DNA of 64,000 nucleotides from Streptomyces lavendofoliae (GCF_014649735.1 NZ_BMTP01000006.1:248001-312000); one strand, 5' to 3'; counted from the first letter of the stretch, positions 8,485 to 16,628 are shown. Numbers and translations: made by a program. The notes: generated by a model not told the origin, from the letters alone.

Positions 8485-9000
8485 CTAGTCGCGGCGCAGG
8501 AGGACGAGTTCCCGGTTCATCTCGGTGAGGAACCGGACGACGACCGCCAGTTCCCCGGGCGTGAAGCGGCCGCGGGCCGTGTCGGTGCTCCGCGCCAGGG
8601 GCCGGAAGTAGTCCCTGGCCAGTTTCCTGCCCGCTTCCGCGTAGTGCAGGTGGACGACGCGGCGGTCGTCGGCGGCCCGGACACGGCGGATGTGGCCCGC
8701 CCTCTCCAGCCGGTCGAGGCACGCGGTGACCGCACCGGAGGTCAGGTTGAGCTGCCGGCGCAGCCGGCCCGGCGTCATGGGCTCGCCCGCGCCCTCGGCG
8801 TCCGCGTCGGCATCCGCGTCGGCGTCGAGGATCGCGATGAGGGCCTGCACGTCCGTGAGGTGCAGGCCCTGCGCCTGGGCGAACTCCTGGGCGATCCGGT
8901 TGAACTCGCCGTTCAACCGGCGCAGCAGGACGGCGAAGGACTGCAACCCGGTCGGGTCGTCGTCGGGAAGAGAGGGCAGGTGCGTGCCGGAACCGCTCAT
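8485..9000 (-). CDS. MarR-family regulator with Asp-Ala repeat insertion
   Basis: A 171-residue MarR protein divergent from the MMPL exporter gene, so probably its repressor. The HTH (MTPGRLRRQLNLTSGAVTACLDRLERAG) and the wing (RRVRAADDRRVVHLHY) are intact. Odd: between helix alpha2 (LTDVQALIAIL) and the HTH is an acidic insert of about ten alternating Asp-Ala residues followed by EGAGE, encoded by an imperfect GACGCC tandem repeat around 8789-8830. A TATACT -10 element at 9012-9007 ends six bases before the ATG at 9000, suggesting a leaderless transcript. Confidence 0.92.
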   Translation of the reverse strand: MSGSGTHLPSLPDDDPTGLQSFAVLLRRLNGEFNRIAQEFAQAQGLHLTDVQALIAILDADADADADAEGAGEPMTPGRLRRQLNLTSGAVTACLDRLERAGHIRRVRAADDRRVVHLHYAEAGRKLARDYFRPLARSTDTARGRFTPGELAVVVRFLTEMNRELVLLRRD

Positions 9001-9006
9001 GGCTTC

Positions 9007-9052
9007 AGTATAAGATCACTCAATCATTGAGCTACTCGATGATTGAGATACT
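9007..9052. promoter_or_regulatory. divergent promoter with two MarR-type operators
   Basis: CTCAATCATTGAG at 9019-9031 is a perfect 6-1-6 palindrome. CTCGATGATTGAG at 9035-9047 is a near-copy, 16 bp centre to centre. AGTATA at 9007-9012 gives a consensus -10 (TATACT) for the leftward MarR gene. GATACT at 9047-9052 is a plausible -10 for the rightward exporter gene. A dimer bound at each site would cover both promoters. This is the expected arrangement for a MarR protein repressing itself and a divergent efflux gene; binding is inferred. Confidence 0.7.
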
Positions 9053-9065
9053 CCGTCGTCCTCCC

Positions 9066-11180
9066 ATGGGGGTGCCCGTGAAAACCGCACAGCGACGAAC
9101 CCGGTGGCTCGTGCCCGTCGTGCTGCTGCTCGTCTGGCTCGGGGTGGGGGGAGCGCTCGGGCCCTACGCGGGCAAGCTGGGCGAAGTCGCCACCAACGAC
9201 CAGGCGGCCTTCCTGCCGCGCAGCGCGGAGTCCACCAAGGTGCTCGAAGCGCGCGAGGCGTTCGACCAGTCGGAGACCCTGCCCGCGATCGTGGTCTGGA
9301 CGGCGGAGGGCGACCGGGTCACCGAGGCCCAGCAGGCCGCCGCGACCCGCGCCGTCACCGCTCTCGCCGGGCACGCCGGTGTCGTCGGCCGACCCTCGCC
9401 CGCCCTCCTCTCCGAGGACGGGCAGGCCCTGCAGGCCGTGGTCCAGCTGGAGCCGGACCTGGGTGAGGAGCTGCCCGCGACCCTCGACGCCGTGCGCCGG
9501 GCCGCCGACGGCGTGCCGGGCGCCGCCGCGCTCATCGCCGGCCCCGCCGCGAGCCAGGCCGACCTGTCGGACGCGTTCGCCGGGATCGACGGACTTCTCC
9601 TCGGGGTCGCGCTCGGCGCCGTGCTGGTGATCCTGCTGCTCGTCCACCGCAGCGTCCTGCTGCCGTTCCTGATCATCCTGGGCTCGGTGTTCGCGCTGGG
9701 CCTCGCGTGCGCCGTCGTCTACGCGCTCGCCGACCGGGACGTGGTGCGGGTGGACGGCCAGGTGCAGGGCATCCTCTCCATCCTGGTGATCGGTGCCGCC
9801 ACCGACTACGCGCTGCTGCTGACCGCGCGCTTCCGCGAGGAGCTCGCCGTCCGCGACGACCGCGTCGCCGCCGCGGTGGCCGCGGTGCGCCGGTCGGCCG
9901 CGGCGATCACGGCCAGCGCCGCCACCGTGGCACTGGGCCTGCTGGCACTGCTGGCCAGCGATCTGACGAACAACCGGGCCCTCGGGCCGGTCGGTGCCAT
10001 CGGCATCGTGTGCGCCGTGCTCTCCTCGCTCACCTTCCTGCCCGCCGTCCTGGCGCTGCTGGGCCGCACCGCCTTCTGGCCCTCCCGGCCCAAGCCCTCG
10101 GACGCGACCGTGGAGGGGCACGGCGTGTGGCACAAGGTCGCCGCGAAGGTGGACGCCCGGCCGCGCCGGACGTGGCTGGTGACCGCGCTGGCGCTCGGCG
10201 TCCTCGCGGCCTTCTCCCCGTCCCTGTCCTCCAAGGGCGTGCCGCTCGACGAGATCTTCGTGGGCGAGGCGTCCTCGGTCACCGCCCAGGAGACGCTCGG
10301 CGCCCACTTCCCCGGCGGTTCCGGCAACCCGGCCGTCATCATCGCCGACGCCGACCGTGCCCAGCGGGTGGCACAGGCGGCACGGGACACCGAGGGCGTG
10401 GCCACGGCCGGTGCGGTCTCCGCGTCCGGACGCCCCGGCGGGGGCCCGCCGCTGGTCGTCGACGGGCGGGTGCGCATCGACGCCACCCTGGAGGCCTCGG
10501 CGGACAGCGACGCCGCCAAGGACACCGTCGAGCGCCTGCGCGACGAGGTGCACGCGGTGCCCGGCGCGGACGCGCTGGTCGGCGGATACACGGCCCAGCA
10601 GTACGACACCCAGCGGACCGCCGCCCGGGACCGGGCCCTCATCGTCCCGGTCGTGCTCGGCATCATCCTGCTGATCCTGGTGCTGCTGCTGCGCTCGCTG
10701 CTGGTGCCCGTCCTGCTGGTGGCGACCGTGGGGCTCAACTTCCTCGCGACGCTCGGGGTGTCCGCCCTCGTCTTCGAGCACCTCCTCGGCTTCAGCGGCA
10801 CGGACGCGTCGGTCCCGCTGTACGGGTTCGTGTTCCTGGTGGCGCTCGGCGTCGACTACAACATCTTCCTGATGTCCCGCGTCCGGGAGGAGTCCCTGGC
10901 GCACGGCCCCCGGCGGGGAGTGCTGCGCGGGCTCACCACGACCGGCGGGGTGATCACGTCGGCGGGCGTGGTCCTCGCGGCGACGTTCGCGGCCCTGATG
11001 GTCATCCCGCTGGCCTTCCTGCTCCAGATCGCGTTCATCGTGGCGTTCGGCGTCCTGCTCGACACCCTCGTGGTCCGCTCGCTCCTGGTCCCGGCGCTGG
11101 TCATCGACATCGGTCCGCGGGCATGGTGGCCCAGCTCCCTGAGCAGGGCCGGCGCCGGCGCAGCGGGACGGCCGGCGTAG
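9066..11180 (+). CDS. MMPL-family (RND superfamily) membrane exporter
   Basis: A 704-residue MMPL/RND protein with two repeats of one transmembrane helix, an extracytoplasmic loop and five clustered helices, about 12 helices in all. ATDYALLLTARFREEL in the first half and GVDYNIFLMSRVREES in the second are the family's proton-relay-type motifs. MMPL proteins export lipids or hydrophobic compounds using the proton gradient. Earlier in-frame TTG (9027) and ATG (9039) codons lie inside the palindromic operators, so the ATG at 9066 or the GTG at 9078 is more likely. The divergent MarR regulator suggests induction by an effluxed compound. Confidence 0.92.
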   Translation: MGVPVKTAQRRTRWLVPVVLLLVWLGVGGALGPYAGKLGEVATNDQAAFLPRSAESTKVLEAREAFDQSETLPAIVVWTAEGDRVTEAQQAAATRAVTALAGHAGVVGRPSPALLSEDGQALQAVVQLEPDLGEELPATLDAVRRAADGVPGAAALIAGPAASQADLSDAFAGIDGLLLGVALGAVLVILLLVHRSVLLPFLIILGSVFALGLACAVVYALADRDVVRVDGQVQGILSILVIGAATDYALLLTARFREELAVRDDRVAAAVAAVRRSAAAITASAATVALGLLALLASDLTNNRALGPVGAIGIVCAVLSSLTFLPAVLALLGRTAFWPSRPKPSDATVEGHGVWHKVAAKVDARPRRTWLVTALALGVLAAFSPSLSSKGVPLDEIFVGEASSVTAQETLGAHFPGGSGNPAVIIADADRAQRVAQAARDTEGVATAGAVSASGRPGGGPPLVVDGRVRIDATLEASADSDAAKDTVERLRDEVHAVPGADALVGGYTAQQYDTQRTAARDRALIVPVVLGIILLILVLLLRSLLVPVLLVATVGLNFLATLGVSALVFEHLLGFSGTDASVPLYGFVFLVALGVDYNIFLMSRVREESLAHGPRRGVLRGLTTTGGVITSAGVVLAATFAALMVIPLAFLLQIAFIVAFGVLLDTLVVRSLLVPALVIDIGPRAWWPSSLSRAGAGAAGRPA

Positions 11181-11335
11181 CGGCGCGCCCGGTACGGGCC
11201 GCGGCGGCGGGAGGCGGAGATCGCGGACCACGCCCGCCGCCGGTCCGCGGCCCGGGGCGGGCGCCGGCCCGTGACGTACGAGGGGTTCACCCGCCTGGTC
11301 CAGCGGGCGACGGGGTGGGGTGAGCGGTCCCCGGC

Positions 11336-12076
11336 CTACGCCCGCCGCCACCCGGGCGGCTCCGTCCCGGCGCGGCCGGCACAGGCCGTGAAGGTGTGCA
11401 CGATGCCCGTCTGCCACCCCGGCACGGGGGCGGCGCGCACCCCGGTGAAACCCGCCCGTCGCAGCCGGTCCGTGAACGCGGGGGCGGTGTCGAAGTCGAG
11501 GACGCTGCGCCACAGGTGGCGGTACAGGGCCCGGTCGCCGCCGACCGTGCCGGCCGGGACGATCACCGCCCGGCACACGGCCGTCCACAGGGCACGGTGC
11601 ACGGGCGAGCCGCTGAGGCTGTAGTCGTGGACGACCAGCCGCCCGCCCGGCCGCAGCAACGCGCGTACGGAGGCCAGGACCCGGTCCGGGTCGGTCACGT
11701 TGCGGAACAGGTAGGCGGCGAACACCGCGTCGAACGGGCCCTCCCCGGCGCCTCCCACCTCCTCGGCGGTCAGGTGCAGGAAGCGCACCCGGGCGGGCCA
11801 CCGCTTGGCGAGCGCGCGGTCGAGCATTCCGGACGAGGCGTCCACCCCGGTGACACGGGCCAGGGGCGCGGCCCGCAGGAGCGCCGCGGTGGACGCGCCG
11901 GTCCCGCAGCCCAGGTCGAGCACGTGCAGACCGGCCCCGTCGCGGGGCAGCCGCAGCCGTCGGGCGGAGCGGAGGAGGCCGGCGCGGTGGCCGGGATTGA
12001 GCGCGGTCAGCCGGTCGTAGCGGCGTGAGGCGTGGTCGAAGGCGCGTGCCAGGTCGCGGTCGTGGAGCAGGGTCAT
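11336..12076 (-). CDS. class I SAM-dependent methyltransferase (UbiE/MenG-like)
   Basis: A 246-residue Rossmann-fold methyltransferase. SAM-binding motif I VLDLGCGTGAS lies near residue 50. An acidic VTGVDASSGMLDRA follows, then FDAVFAAYLFRNVTDPDRVLASVRALLRPGGRLVVHDYS, which resembles UbiE/MenG quinone methyltransferases. The substrate is not certain because no quinone pathway genes are adjacent. The ATG at 12076 has GAGGAG about 11 bases upstream; a longer frame to 12430 exists but is low-complexity. It is convergent with the MMPL exporter across about 155 bp. Confidence 0.88.
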   Translation of the reverse strand: MTLLHDRDLARAFDHASRRYDRLTALNPGHRAGLLRSARRLRLPRDGAGLHVLDLGCGTGASTAALLRAAPLARVTGVDASSGMLDRALAKRWPARVRFLHLTAEEVGGAGEGPFDAVFAAYLFRNVTDPDRVLASVRALLRPGGRLVVHDYSLSGSPVHRALWTAVCRAVIVPAGTVGGDRALYRHLWRSVLDFDTAPAFTDRLRRAGFTGVRAAPVPGWQTGIVHTFTACAGRAGTEPPGWRRA

Positions 12077-12377
12077 CGGGGCTTCTCTCCTCGCGGTGGG
12101 GACGGGCGGCGGCAGGACGGTGTTCCGGCTCCGGGCCGTCCGGGTGGTGGTCGCGGGCCGCCAGGACGGCGCGTGCGCCATGGGCGCCGCCCGGGGTCCG
12201 GGACGGACGGGAGGCCGGGCGCCGGTCCCGGGGCGGGGCGATGCGCCCCGTCCACCCCGTCTTCGGCATGCCGGCCGCCAACGGATGCGGGCCCACCCGC
12301 GGGTACGCCCCCACGCGCGGCCGGCCAGGACGCGATCAGCGGATGCGCTCGCGGGTGTCCTGTCGGAGGCTGGAGAC
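12077..12377. other. intergenic region between divergent genes
   Basis: About 300 bp separates the methyltransferase start from the DUF6480 start. It should hold both promoters, but I see no convincing -35/-10 pair, operator, hairpin or small ORF with a ribosome-binding site. Confidence 0.4.
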
Positions 12378-12557
12378 ATGACAGACCCACTCGTGCCTCC
12401 CGGGGAGACTCCCCCGGTCGAGGGTTCCACGGCCGAGGCTCACGAGGAACGCGCGGACGGCGGCATGTGGGAGCACCCGGGGATCTGGGTGTGGCTGATC
12501 GTCGCCGGCTCCGTGATCGTGGCGGGCTACTTCGTCGCGCGCGTCTTCTTCCTGTGA
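12378..12557 (+). CDS. small single-pass membrane protein (DUF6480-like)
   Basis: A 59-residue protein with an acidic, Pro-rich N terminus (PPGETPPVEGSTAEAHEE), a WEHPGIW segment, then one transmembrane helix (LIVAGSVIVAGYFVARVFFL) at the extreme C terminus. This arrangement is common in streptomycetes and matches my recollection of DUF6480. The orientation is presumably N-in with a tail anchor. The ATG follows GGAGGCTGGAGAC, an excellent Shine-Dalgarno sequence. The DUF2945 gene begins 69 bases downstream on the same strand, so the two may be expressed together. Function is unknown. Confidence 0.82.
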   Translation: MTDPLVPPGETPPVEGSTAEAHEERADGGMWEHPGIWVWLIVAGSVIVAGYFVARVFFL

Positions 12558-12626
12558 GTCACGCCCCACCCACCGTCCCCATACCGTCCCCCAGCGCGGC
12601 GCCGGGCCGCGCCGAAGGAGTTCAGC

Positions 12627-12848
12627 ATGGCCAAGGAGAACATCAAGAAGGGTGACAAGGTGTCGTGGAAGAGCCACGGCCAGAACGTGACCGGGAAGGT
12701 GCGGAAGAAGATCACCGACCGGACCGAGGCGGCGGGCCGGACCGTCGACGCGTCGAAGGACGAGCCCCAGTACGAGGTGGAGAGCGACAAGTCGGGCCGC
12801 TCGGCCGTCCACAAGCCGAACGCCCTGCGCAAGAAGGGCAAGTCCTGA
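12627..12848 (+). CDS. DUF2945 (HVA1/Tudor-like) small protein
   Basis: A 73-residue basic protein with the DUF2945 pattern: KKGDKVSWKSHGQNVTGKVRKKIT, then a charged middle, QYEVESDKSGRSAVHKPNALRKK. The family is predicted to form a small beta-barrel related to Tudor or KOW folds and is often found beside stress genes. A good AAGGAG Shine-Dalgarno sequence precedes the ATG. No binding partner can be deduced. Confidence 0.88.
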   Translation: MAKENIKKGDKVSWKSHGQNVTGKVRKKITDRTEAAGRTVDASKDEPQYEVESDKSGRSAVHKPNALRKKGKS

Positions 12849-13137
12849 GGGGTCGGGCCCGGGCACGGTGACCGGCCGGGGCCCGGCGCGGAACCACCCC
12901 GCTCCGCCCTGCCGGGGCCGCACCGGCCGCCGCGTCCGGCACGGGGCGGCGGGCCGCGTCCGCCGGCCGCCCGTTGTCGCGCCGGGTGGGCGCCGTCACC
13001 GACCGCGCGCCCGCCCGGCGGCTGGGCGATTCCTGCACCACGGCCCGGCCGCCCGTACGTAGGCTGGTGGCGCGTCACCGTCCGGCTCCGGCGTACGACG
13101 CCGGGGCCGACCAGGCCACCTTTCCCAGGAGTTGACG

Positions 13138-14130
13138 TTGCGGATGCTGATCAACGTTCCCGAGACCGTTGTCGCCGACGCGCTGCGCGGGATGGCCGCG
13201 GCGCATCCCGAGCTCACCGTGGACGTGGAGAACCGGGTCGTCGTACGGCGGGACGCGCCCGTCGCCGGGAAGGTCGCGCTGGTGTCGGGGGGCGGGTCGG
13301 GGCACGAGCCGCTGCACGCCGGATTCGTCGGCCCCGGGATGCTGGCGGCGGCCTGTCCCGGTGAGGTGTTCACCTCCCCCGTGCCCGACCAGATGGTGCG
13401 CGCGGCGGCGGCCGTGGACAGCGGGCACGGGGTGCTGTTCGTGGTGAAGAACTACACGGGGGACGTACTGAACTTCGAGATGGCGGCCGAACTCGCCGAG
13501 GACGAGGGCGTGCGGGTCGCCAGGGTGCTGGTCGACGACGACGTGGCCGTCACCGACAGCACGTACACGGCGGGGCGGCGCGGCACCGGGGGCACCCTGT
13601 TCGTGGAGAAGATCGCCGGGGCCGCCGCCGAGGAGGGAGCGCCGCTGGAACGGGTGGAGGCGATCGCCCGGGAGGTGAACGCCCGCTGCCGGAGCTTCGG
13701 GGTGGCGCTCGGCTCCTGCACCACACCGGCCAAGGGCAGCCCGACCTTCGACCTGCCCCCGGGCGAGCTGGAGCTGGGCATCGGCATCCACGGTGAGCCC
13801 GGCCGGGAGCGGCGGCCGATGATGACCTCGGGAGAGATCGCCGACCTCGCGGTGGACGCGGTCCTGGAGGATTTGAGGCCGGGCGGCCCGGTGCTGGTGC
13901 TGGTGAACGGCATGGGGGCGACGCCGCTGCTGGAGCTGTACGGGTTCAACGCCGAGGTGCAGCGGGTGCTGGGCGAGCGGGGCGTGCCGGTGGCCAGGAC
14001 CCTCGTCGGCTCCTACGTGACCTCGCTCGACATGGCCGGCTGCTCGGTGACCCTGTGCCAGGCGGACGAGGAGTTGCTGCGGCTGTGGGACGCGCCGGTG
14101 CGCACGGCCGCCCTGCAGTGGGGGGTGTGA
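13138..14130 (+). CDS. dhaK: dihydroxyacetone kinase subunit DhaK
   Basis: A 330-residue DhaK, the substrate-binding subunit of PTS-dependent dihydroxyacetone kinase. It keeps LVSGGGSGHEPLHAGFVGPGMLAAACPGE, KNYTGDVLNFEMA, VDDDVAV and GIGIHGEPG, whose His covalently binds dihydroxyacetone. Starting at the TTG at 13138, six bases after AGGAG, that His is residue 218, the same number as in E. coli DhaK. An ATG six bases later is possible. First gene of dhaKLM; it overlaps or nearly abuts dhaL. No DhaR-type activator is adjacent. Confidence 0.96.
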   Translation: MRMLINVPETVVADALRGMAAAHPELTVDVENRVVVRRDAPVAGKVALVSGGGSGHEPLHAGFVGPGMLAAACPGEVFTSPVPDQMVRAAAAVDSGHGVLFVVKNYTGDVLNFEMAAELAEDEGVRVARVLVDDDVAVTDSTYTAGRRGTGGTLFVEKIAGAAAEEGAPLERVEAIAREVNARCRSFGVALGSCTTPAKGSPTFDLPPGELELGIGIHGEPGRERRPMMTSGEIADLAVDAVLEDLRPGGPVLVLVNGMGATPLLELYGFNAEVQRVLGERGVPVARTLVGSYVTSLDMAGCSVTLCQADEELLRLWDAPVRTAALQWGV

Positions 14131-14138
14131 GCGGCGTG

Positions 14139-14753
14139 ATGCTCGACGCGGATTTCTTCCGGCGCTGGATGACCGGGATGGCGGCGGCCGTGGACCGGGA
14201 GGCGGACCGGCTCACCGAGCTGGACTCGGCGATCGGGGACGCCGACCACGGCGCCAACCTGCGACGCGGGTTCGCCGCGGTGGTCAAGGCCCTGGAGGAG
14301 GAGCCGTCCGGTACGCCGGGATCGCTGCTCGTGCTCGCGGGGCGGCAGCTGATCTCCACGGTCGGCGGCGCGTCGGGGCCGTTGTACGGCACGCTGCTGC
14401 GGCGCGCCGGCAAGGCGCTCGGCGACGCCGCCGAGGTCGCGCCCGTCCAGCTGGCCGAGGCGCTGCGCGTGGGCGTGGCCGCGGTGGCGCAGCTCGGCGG
14501 GGCGAAGGCCGGGGACAAGACGATGCTGGACGCGCTGGAGCCGGCGGTCGAGGCGCTGGCCGAGTCGCTCGGCGAGTCGTTCGCGGCGGCGGCGGACGCC
14601 GCGGACCAGGGCGCCCTGGCGACCGTACCCATGCGGGCCCGCAAGGGAAGGGCCGGCTATCTCGGGGAGCGCAGTGTGGGGCACCAGGATCCGGGCGCGG
14701 CGTCCGCGGCGCTGCTGGTCGCCACGCTGGCGGCGGCGCGGGGGGCACGGTGA
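14139..14753 (+). CDS. dhaL: dihydroxyacetone kinase subunit DhaL
   Basis: A 204-residue DhaL, the ADP-binding subunit that transfers phosphate from DhaM to dihydroxyacetone bound on DhaK. The nucleotide/magnesium motif DSAIGDADHGANL is near residue 27, followed by GGASGPLYGTLL and GDKTMLDALEPA. Near the end, RKGRAGYLGERSVGHQDPGA is the typical C-terminal loop. The ATG at 14139 was preferred; an in-frame GTG at 14127 would overlap the dhaK stop in a GTGA junction. Its own stop overlaps the dhaM start. Confidence 0.95.
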   Translation: MLDADFFRRWMTGMAAAVDREADRLTELDSAIGDADHGANLRRGFAAVVKALEEEPSGTPGSLLVLAGRQLISTVGGASGPLYGTLLRRAGKALGDAAEVAPVQLAEALRVGVAAVAQLGGAKAGDKTMLDALEPAVEALAESLGESFAAAADAADQGALATVPMRARKGRAGYLGERSVGHQDPGAASAALLVATLAAARGAR

Positions 14754-15154
14754 GCGCGAAGGTGGGCATCGTGCTCGTCTCTCACAGCGCGGCGGTCGCC
14801 TCCTCGGTCGCCGAGCTGGCGCTGGGCCTCGCCGGCGGCGGGGGCACCGCTCCGGTCGCGGCGGCGGGCGGCACGGCCGACGGCGGGCTCGGTACCAGCG
14901 CGGAGCTGATCCAGCGGGCGGCGACGGCGGTCGACGGCGGGGCGGGCGTGGCGGTCCTGGTGGACCTGGGCAGCGCCGTGCTGACGGTGAAGGCCCTGCT
15001 CGCGGAGGGCGACGAGCTGCCCGGCGGCACGCGGCTGGTGGACGCGCCGTTCGTCGAGGGCGCGGTGGCGGCGGTGGTCACCGCGTCGGCGGGCGGGGAT
15101 CTGGACGCGGTGGCGGCGGCCGCGTCGGAGGCGTACGGCTACCGCAAGGAGTGA
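14750..15154 (+). CDS. dhaM: PTS EIIA-type phosphocarrier DhaM
   Basis: A 134-residue EIIA-like DhaM. VGIVLVSHS carries the phosphorylatable His (residue 12), and GLGTSAELIQRA plus VLVDLGSAVLTVKALL are family motifs. It receives phosphate from the general PTS protein HPr and passes it to DhaL-bound ADP. E. coli DhaM has fused HPr and EI-like domains; this one has only the EIIA domain, as in many Gram-positive bacteria. The GTG start overlaps the dhaL stop (GTGA), indicating tight coupling. Confidence 0.94.
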   Translation: MSAKVGIVLVSHSAAVASSVAELALGLAGGGGTAPVAAAGGTADGGLGTSAELIQRAATAVDGGAGVAVLVDLGSAVLTVKALLAEGDELPGGTRLVDAPFVEGAVAAVVTASAGGDLDAVAAAASEAYGYRKE

Positions 15155-15198
15155 GGCGCGCCCACGGGGTGGAGCCGGGCCGTGCGCCGACGCGCGGC

Positions 15199-15410
15199 TT
15201 GTGATGTACCTGGTCAACGCACTACTGTCGCAGGGCCTTGGTGTACGGGAAACCGGTGCGGTACCGGTGCGGCCCTCGCCACTGTGATCGGGAAGTCCGG
15301 CTCCACCCCCGGGGAACCACCTCGGGAAGCCACTGGAACGCCGCAGGAGACCGCGGGGTCCGGGAAGGCGGAGCCGCGGCGGCATGACCCGTCAGCCAGG
15401 AGACCGGCCA
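15199..15410 (+). promoter_or_regulatory. cobalamin (B12) riboswitch and its promoter upstream of cbiMNQO
   Basis: A TTGTGA / TACTGT pair (15199-15204 and 15223-15228, 18-bp spacer) is a plausible promoter. Downstream, conserved cobalamin-riboswitch blocks appear in order: GGGAAaCCGGTGCGGtaCCGG from about 15249, CGCCACTGTGA near 15278, GGGAAGCCACTGG near 15324 and GTCAGCCAGGAGACCGGCC near 15390. Adenosylcobalamin binding would be expected to lower expression of the cobalt transporter. The AGGAGACC block lies about 55 bases before the cbiM ATG, so control may be at transcription or by long-range occlusion. I cannot fold it here. Confidence 0.93.
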
Positions 15411-15456
15411 GGGCGCGTTGTCCATCCACGAGGTGCTGGAGAGGGTCTCCCCCAAC

Positions 15457-16140
15457 ATGCATATCGCCGAGGGCTATCTGCCCCCCGTGCACGCGGCCGC
15501 CTGGAGCGTCGCGGCCGCCCCCTTCGTCGTCCACGGCGTCCGTGCCCTGACCCGCGAGGTCAGGGCCAACCCCGAATCCACTCTCCTGCTCGGCGCGTCC
15601 GGTGCCTTCACTTTTGTCCTTTCCGCCCTGAAGCTCCCCTCGGTGACGGGCAGTTGTTCGCACCCGACCGGCACGGGGCTGGGCGCGATCCTCTTCCGGC
15701 CGCCGGTCATGGCGGTGCTGGGCACCATCACGCTGCTCTTCCAGGCACTGCTGCTGGCCCACGGCGGCCTGACGACCCTGGGCGCCAACGCGTTCTCCAT
15801 GGCGATCGTCGGCCCGTGGGCGGGTTACGGGGCGTACCGCCTGCTGCGCCGCTGCGCCGCGCCGCTGATGGTGAGCGTGTTCTTCGGGGCCTTCGTCGCC
15901 GACCTGTCCACGTACTGCGTCACCAGCGTGCAGCTCGCGCTGGCCTTCCCCGACCCGGGCAGCGGTGTGGCCGGCGCGCTGGCGAAGTTCGGCGGGATCT
16001 TCGCGGTGACGCAGGTACCGCTGGCGGTCAGCGAGGGGCTGCTCACGGTGCTGGTGATGCGGCTGCTGATGCAGTCCAGCAAGGGCGATCTCGCCCGGCT
16101 CGGCGTCGTCTCCGTCCGGAAGGAGGCGGTGGCCCGATGA
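15457..16140 (+). CDS. cbiM: cobalt ECF transporter membrane component CbiM
   Basis: A 227-residue membrane protein of the CbiM/NikM S-component family. The N-terminal [10 protein letters not shown] was used to place the start: in CbiM/NikM the free N terminus and His2 coordinate the metal, so the ATG at 15457 is preferred over the TTG at 15418. Further motifs are [45 protein letters not shown] and [12 protein letters not shown]. It selects Co2+ (possibly Ni2+) for uptake; the B12 riboswitch upstream supports cobalt. It overlaps cbiN in an ATGA junction. Confidence 0.96.
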   Translation: MHIAEGYLPPVHAAAWSVAAAPFVVHGVRALTREVRANPESTLLLGASGAFTFVLSALKLPSVTGSCSHPTGTGLGAILFRPPVMAVLGTITLLFQALLLAHGGLTTLGANAFSMAIVGPWAGYGAYRLLRRCAAPLMVSVFFGAFVADLSTYCVTSVQLALAFPDPGSGVAGALAKFGGIFAVTQVPLAVSEGLLTVLVMRLLMQSSKGDLARLGVVSVRKEAVAR

Positions 16141-16622
16141 GCCGTAACGCCAGGATCAACACGCTGCTGCTGCTCGTGGTGGTCGCGCTCGCCGTCCTGC
16201 CGCTGGCGCTGGGGATGGGCGACCACAAGGAGGAGCCGTTCACGGGCGCGGACAGTCAGGCCGAGACGGCGATCACGGAGACGCACCCGGACTACGAGCC
16301 GTGGTTCAGCCCCCTGTACGAACCGCCGTCCGGTGAGATCGAGTCGGCGCTCTTCTCGCTCCAGGCCGCGCTGGGCGCCGGTGTGCTCGCGTACTACTTC
16401 GGCCTGCGGCGCGGGCGCCGGCAGGGGGAGGCCCGGGCGCAGGCCGCACCCCCCGCCGGGGACCGCCCGGACCCGGGCCTCCCGGACGCGAAACCCTCGG
16501 ACGGCGGCGTTCCGGACGGTGAGGTTCCGGCGGCGCAGCCCTCGGACGCGGGACGTCCGGTCGCCAAGGCGGGCTCCGGTCCGGCCGGCACCGAGGCCGG
16601 TTCGCCCCGGACCCCGGCCTAG
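16137..16622 (+). CDS. cbiN: cobalt transporter accessory protein CbiN with long tail
   Basis: A 161-residue CbiN. It has an N-terminal helix, an extracytoplasmic loop with [23 protein letters not shown] (the typical acidic CbiN loop) and a second helix [22 protein letters not shown]. CbiN partners CbiM and stimulates metal loading. Family members usually end soon after the second helix. Here a cytoplasmic tail of about 60 residues rich in Pro, Asp, Gly and Ala follows, with repeated PDG/PSD-type units, and appears disordered. The ATG overlaps the cbiM stop. Confidence 0.93.
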   Translation: MSRNARINTLLLLVVVALAVLPLALGMGDHKEEPFTGADSQAETAITETHPDYEPWFSPLYEPPSGEIESALFSLQAALGAGVLAYYFGLRRGRRQGEARAQAAPPAGDRPDPGLPDAKPSDGGVPDGEVPAAQPSDAGRPVAKAGSGPAGTEAGSPRTPA

Positions 16623-16628
16623 CCGCCG

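Noticed and set aside
9027..9065. TTG 9027 or ATG 9039 as the MMPL start
   Set aside because: Both codons lie within the palindromic MarR-type operators and upstream of the likely transcription start.
9024..12314. A >1000-codon minus-strand frame across the MMPL gene
   Set aside because: No recognisable domain; sequence is His/Gln/Arg/Asp-rich in the pattern expected from reading a GC-rich gene backwards. The MMPL motifs on the plus strand are decisive.
15418..15456. TTG 15418 as the cbiM start
   Set aside because: It would bury the MHI N-terminal metal-binding segment that CbiM/NikM proteins need at the mature N terminus.
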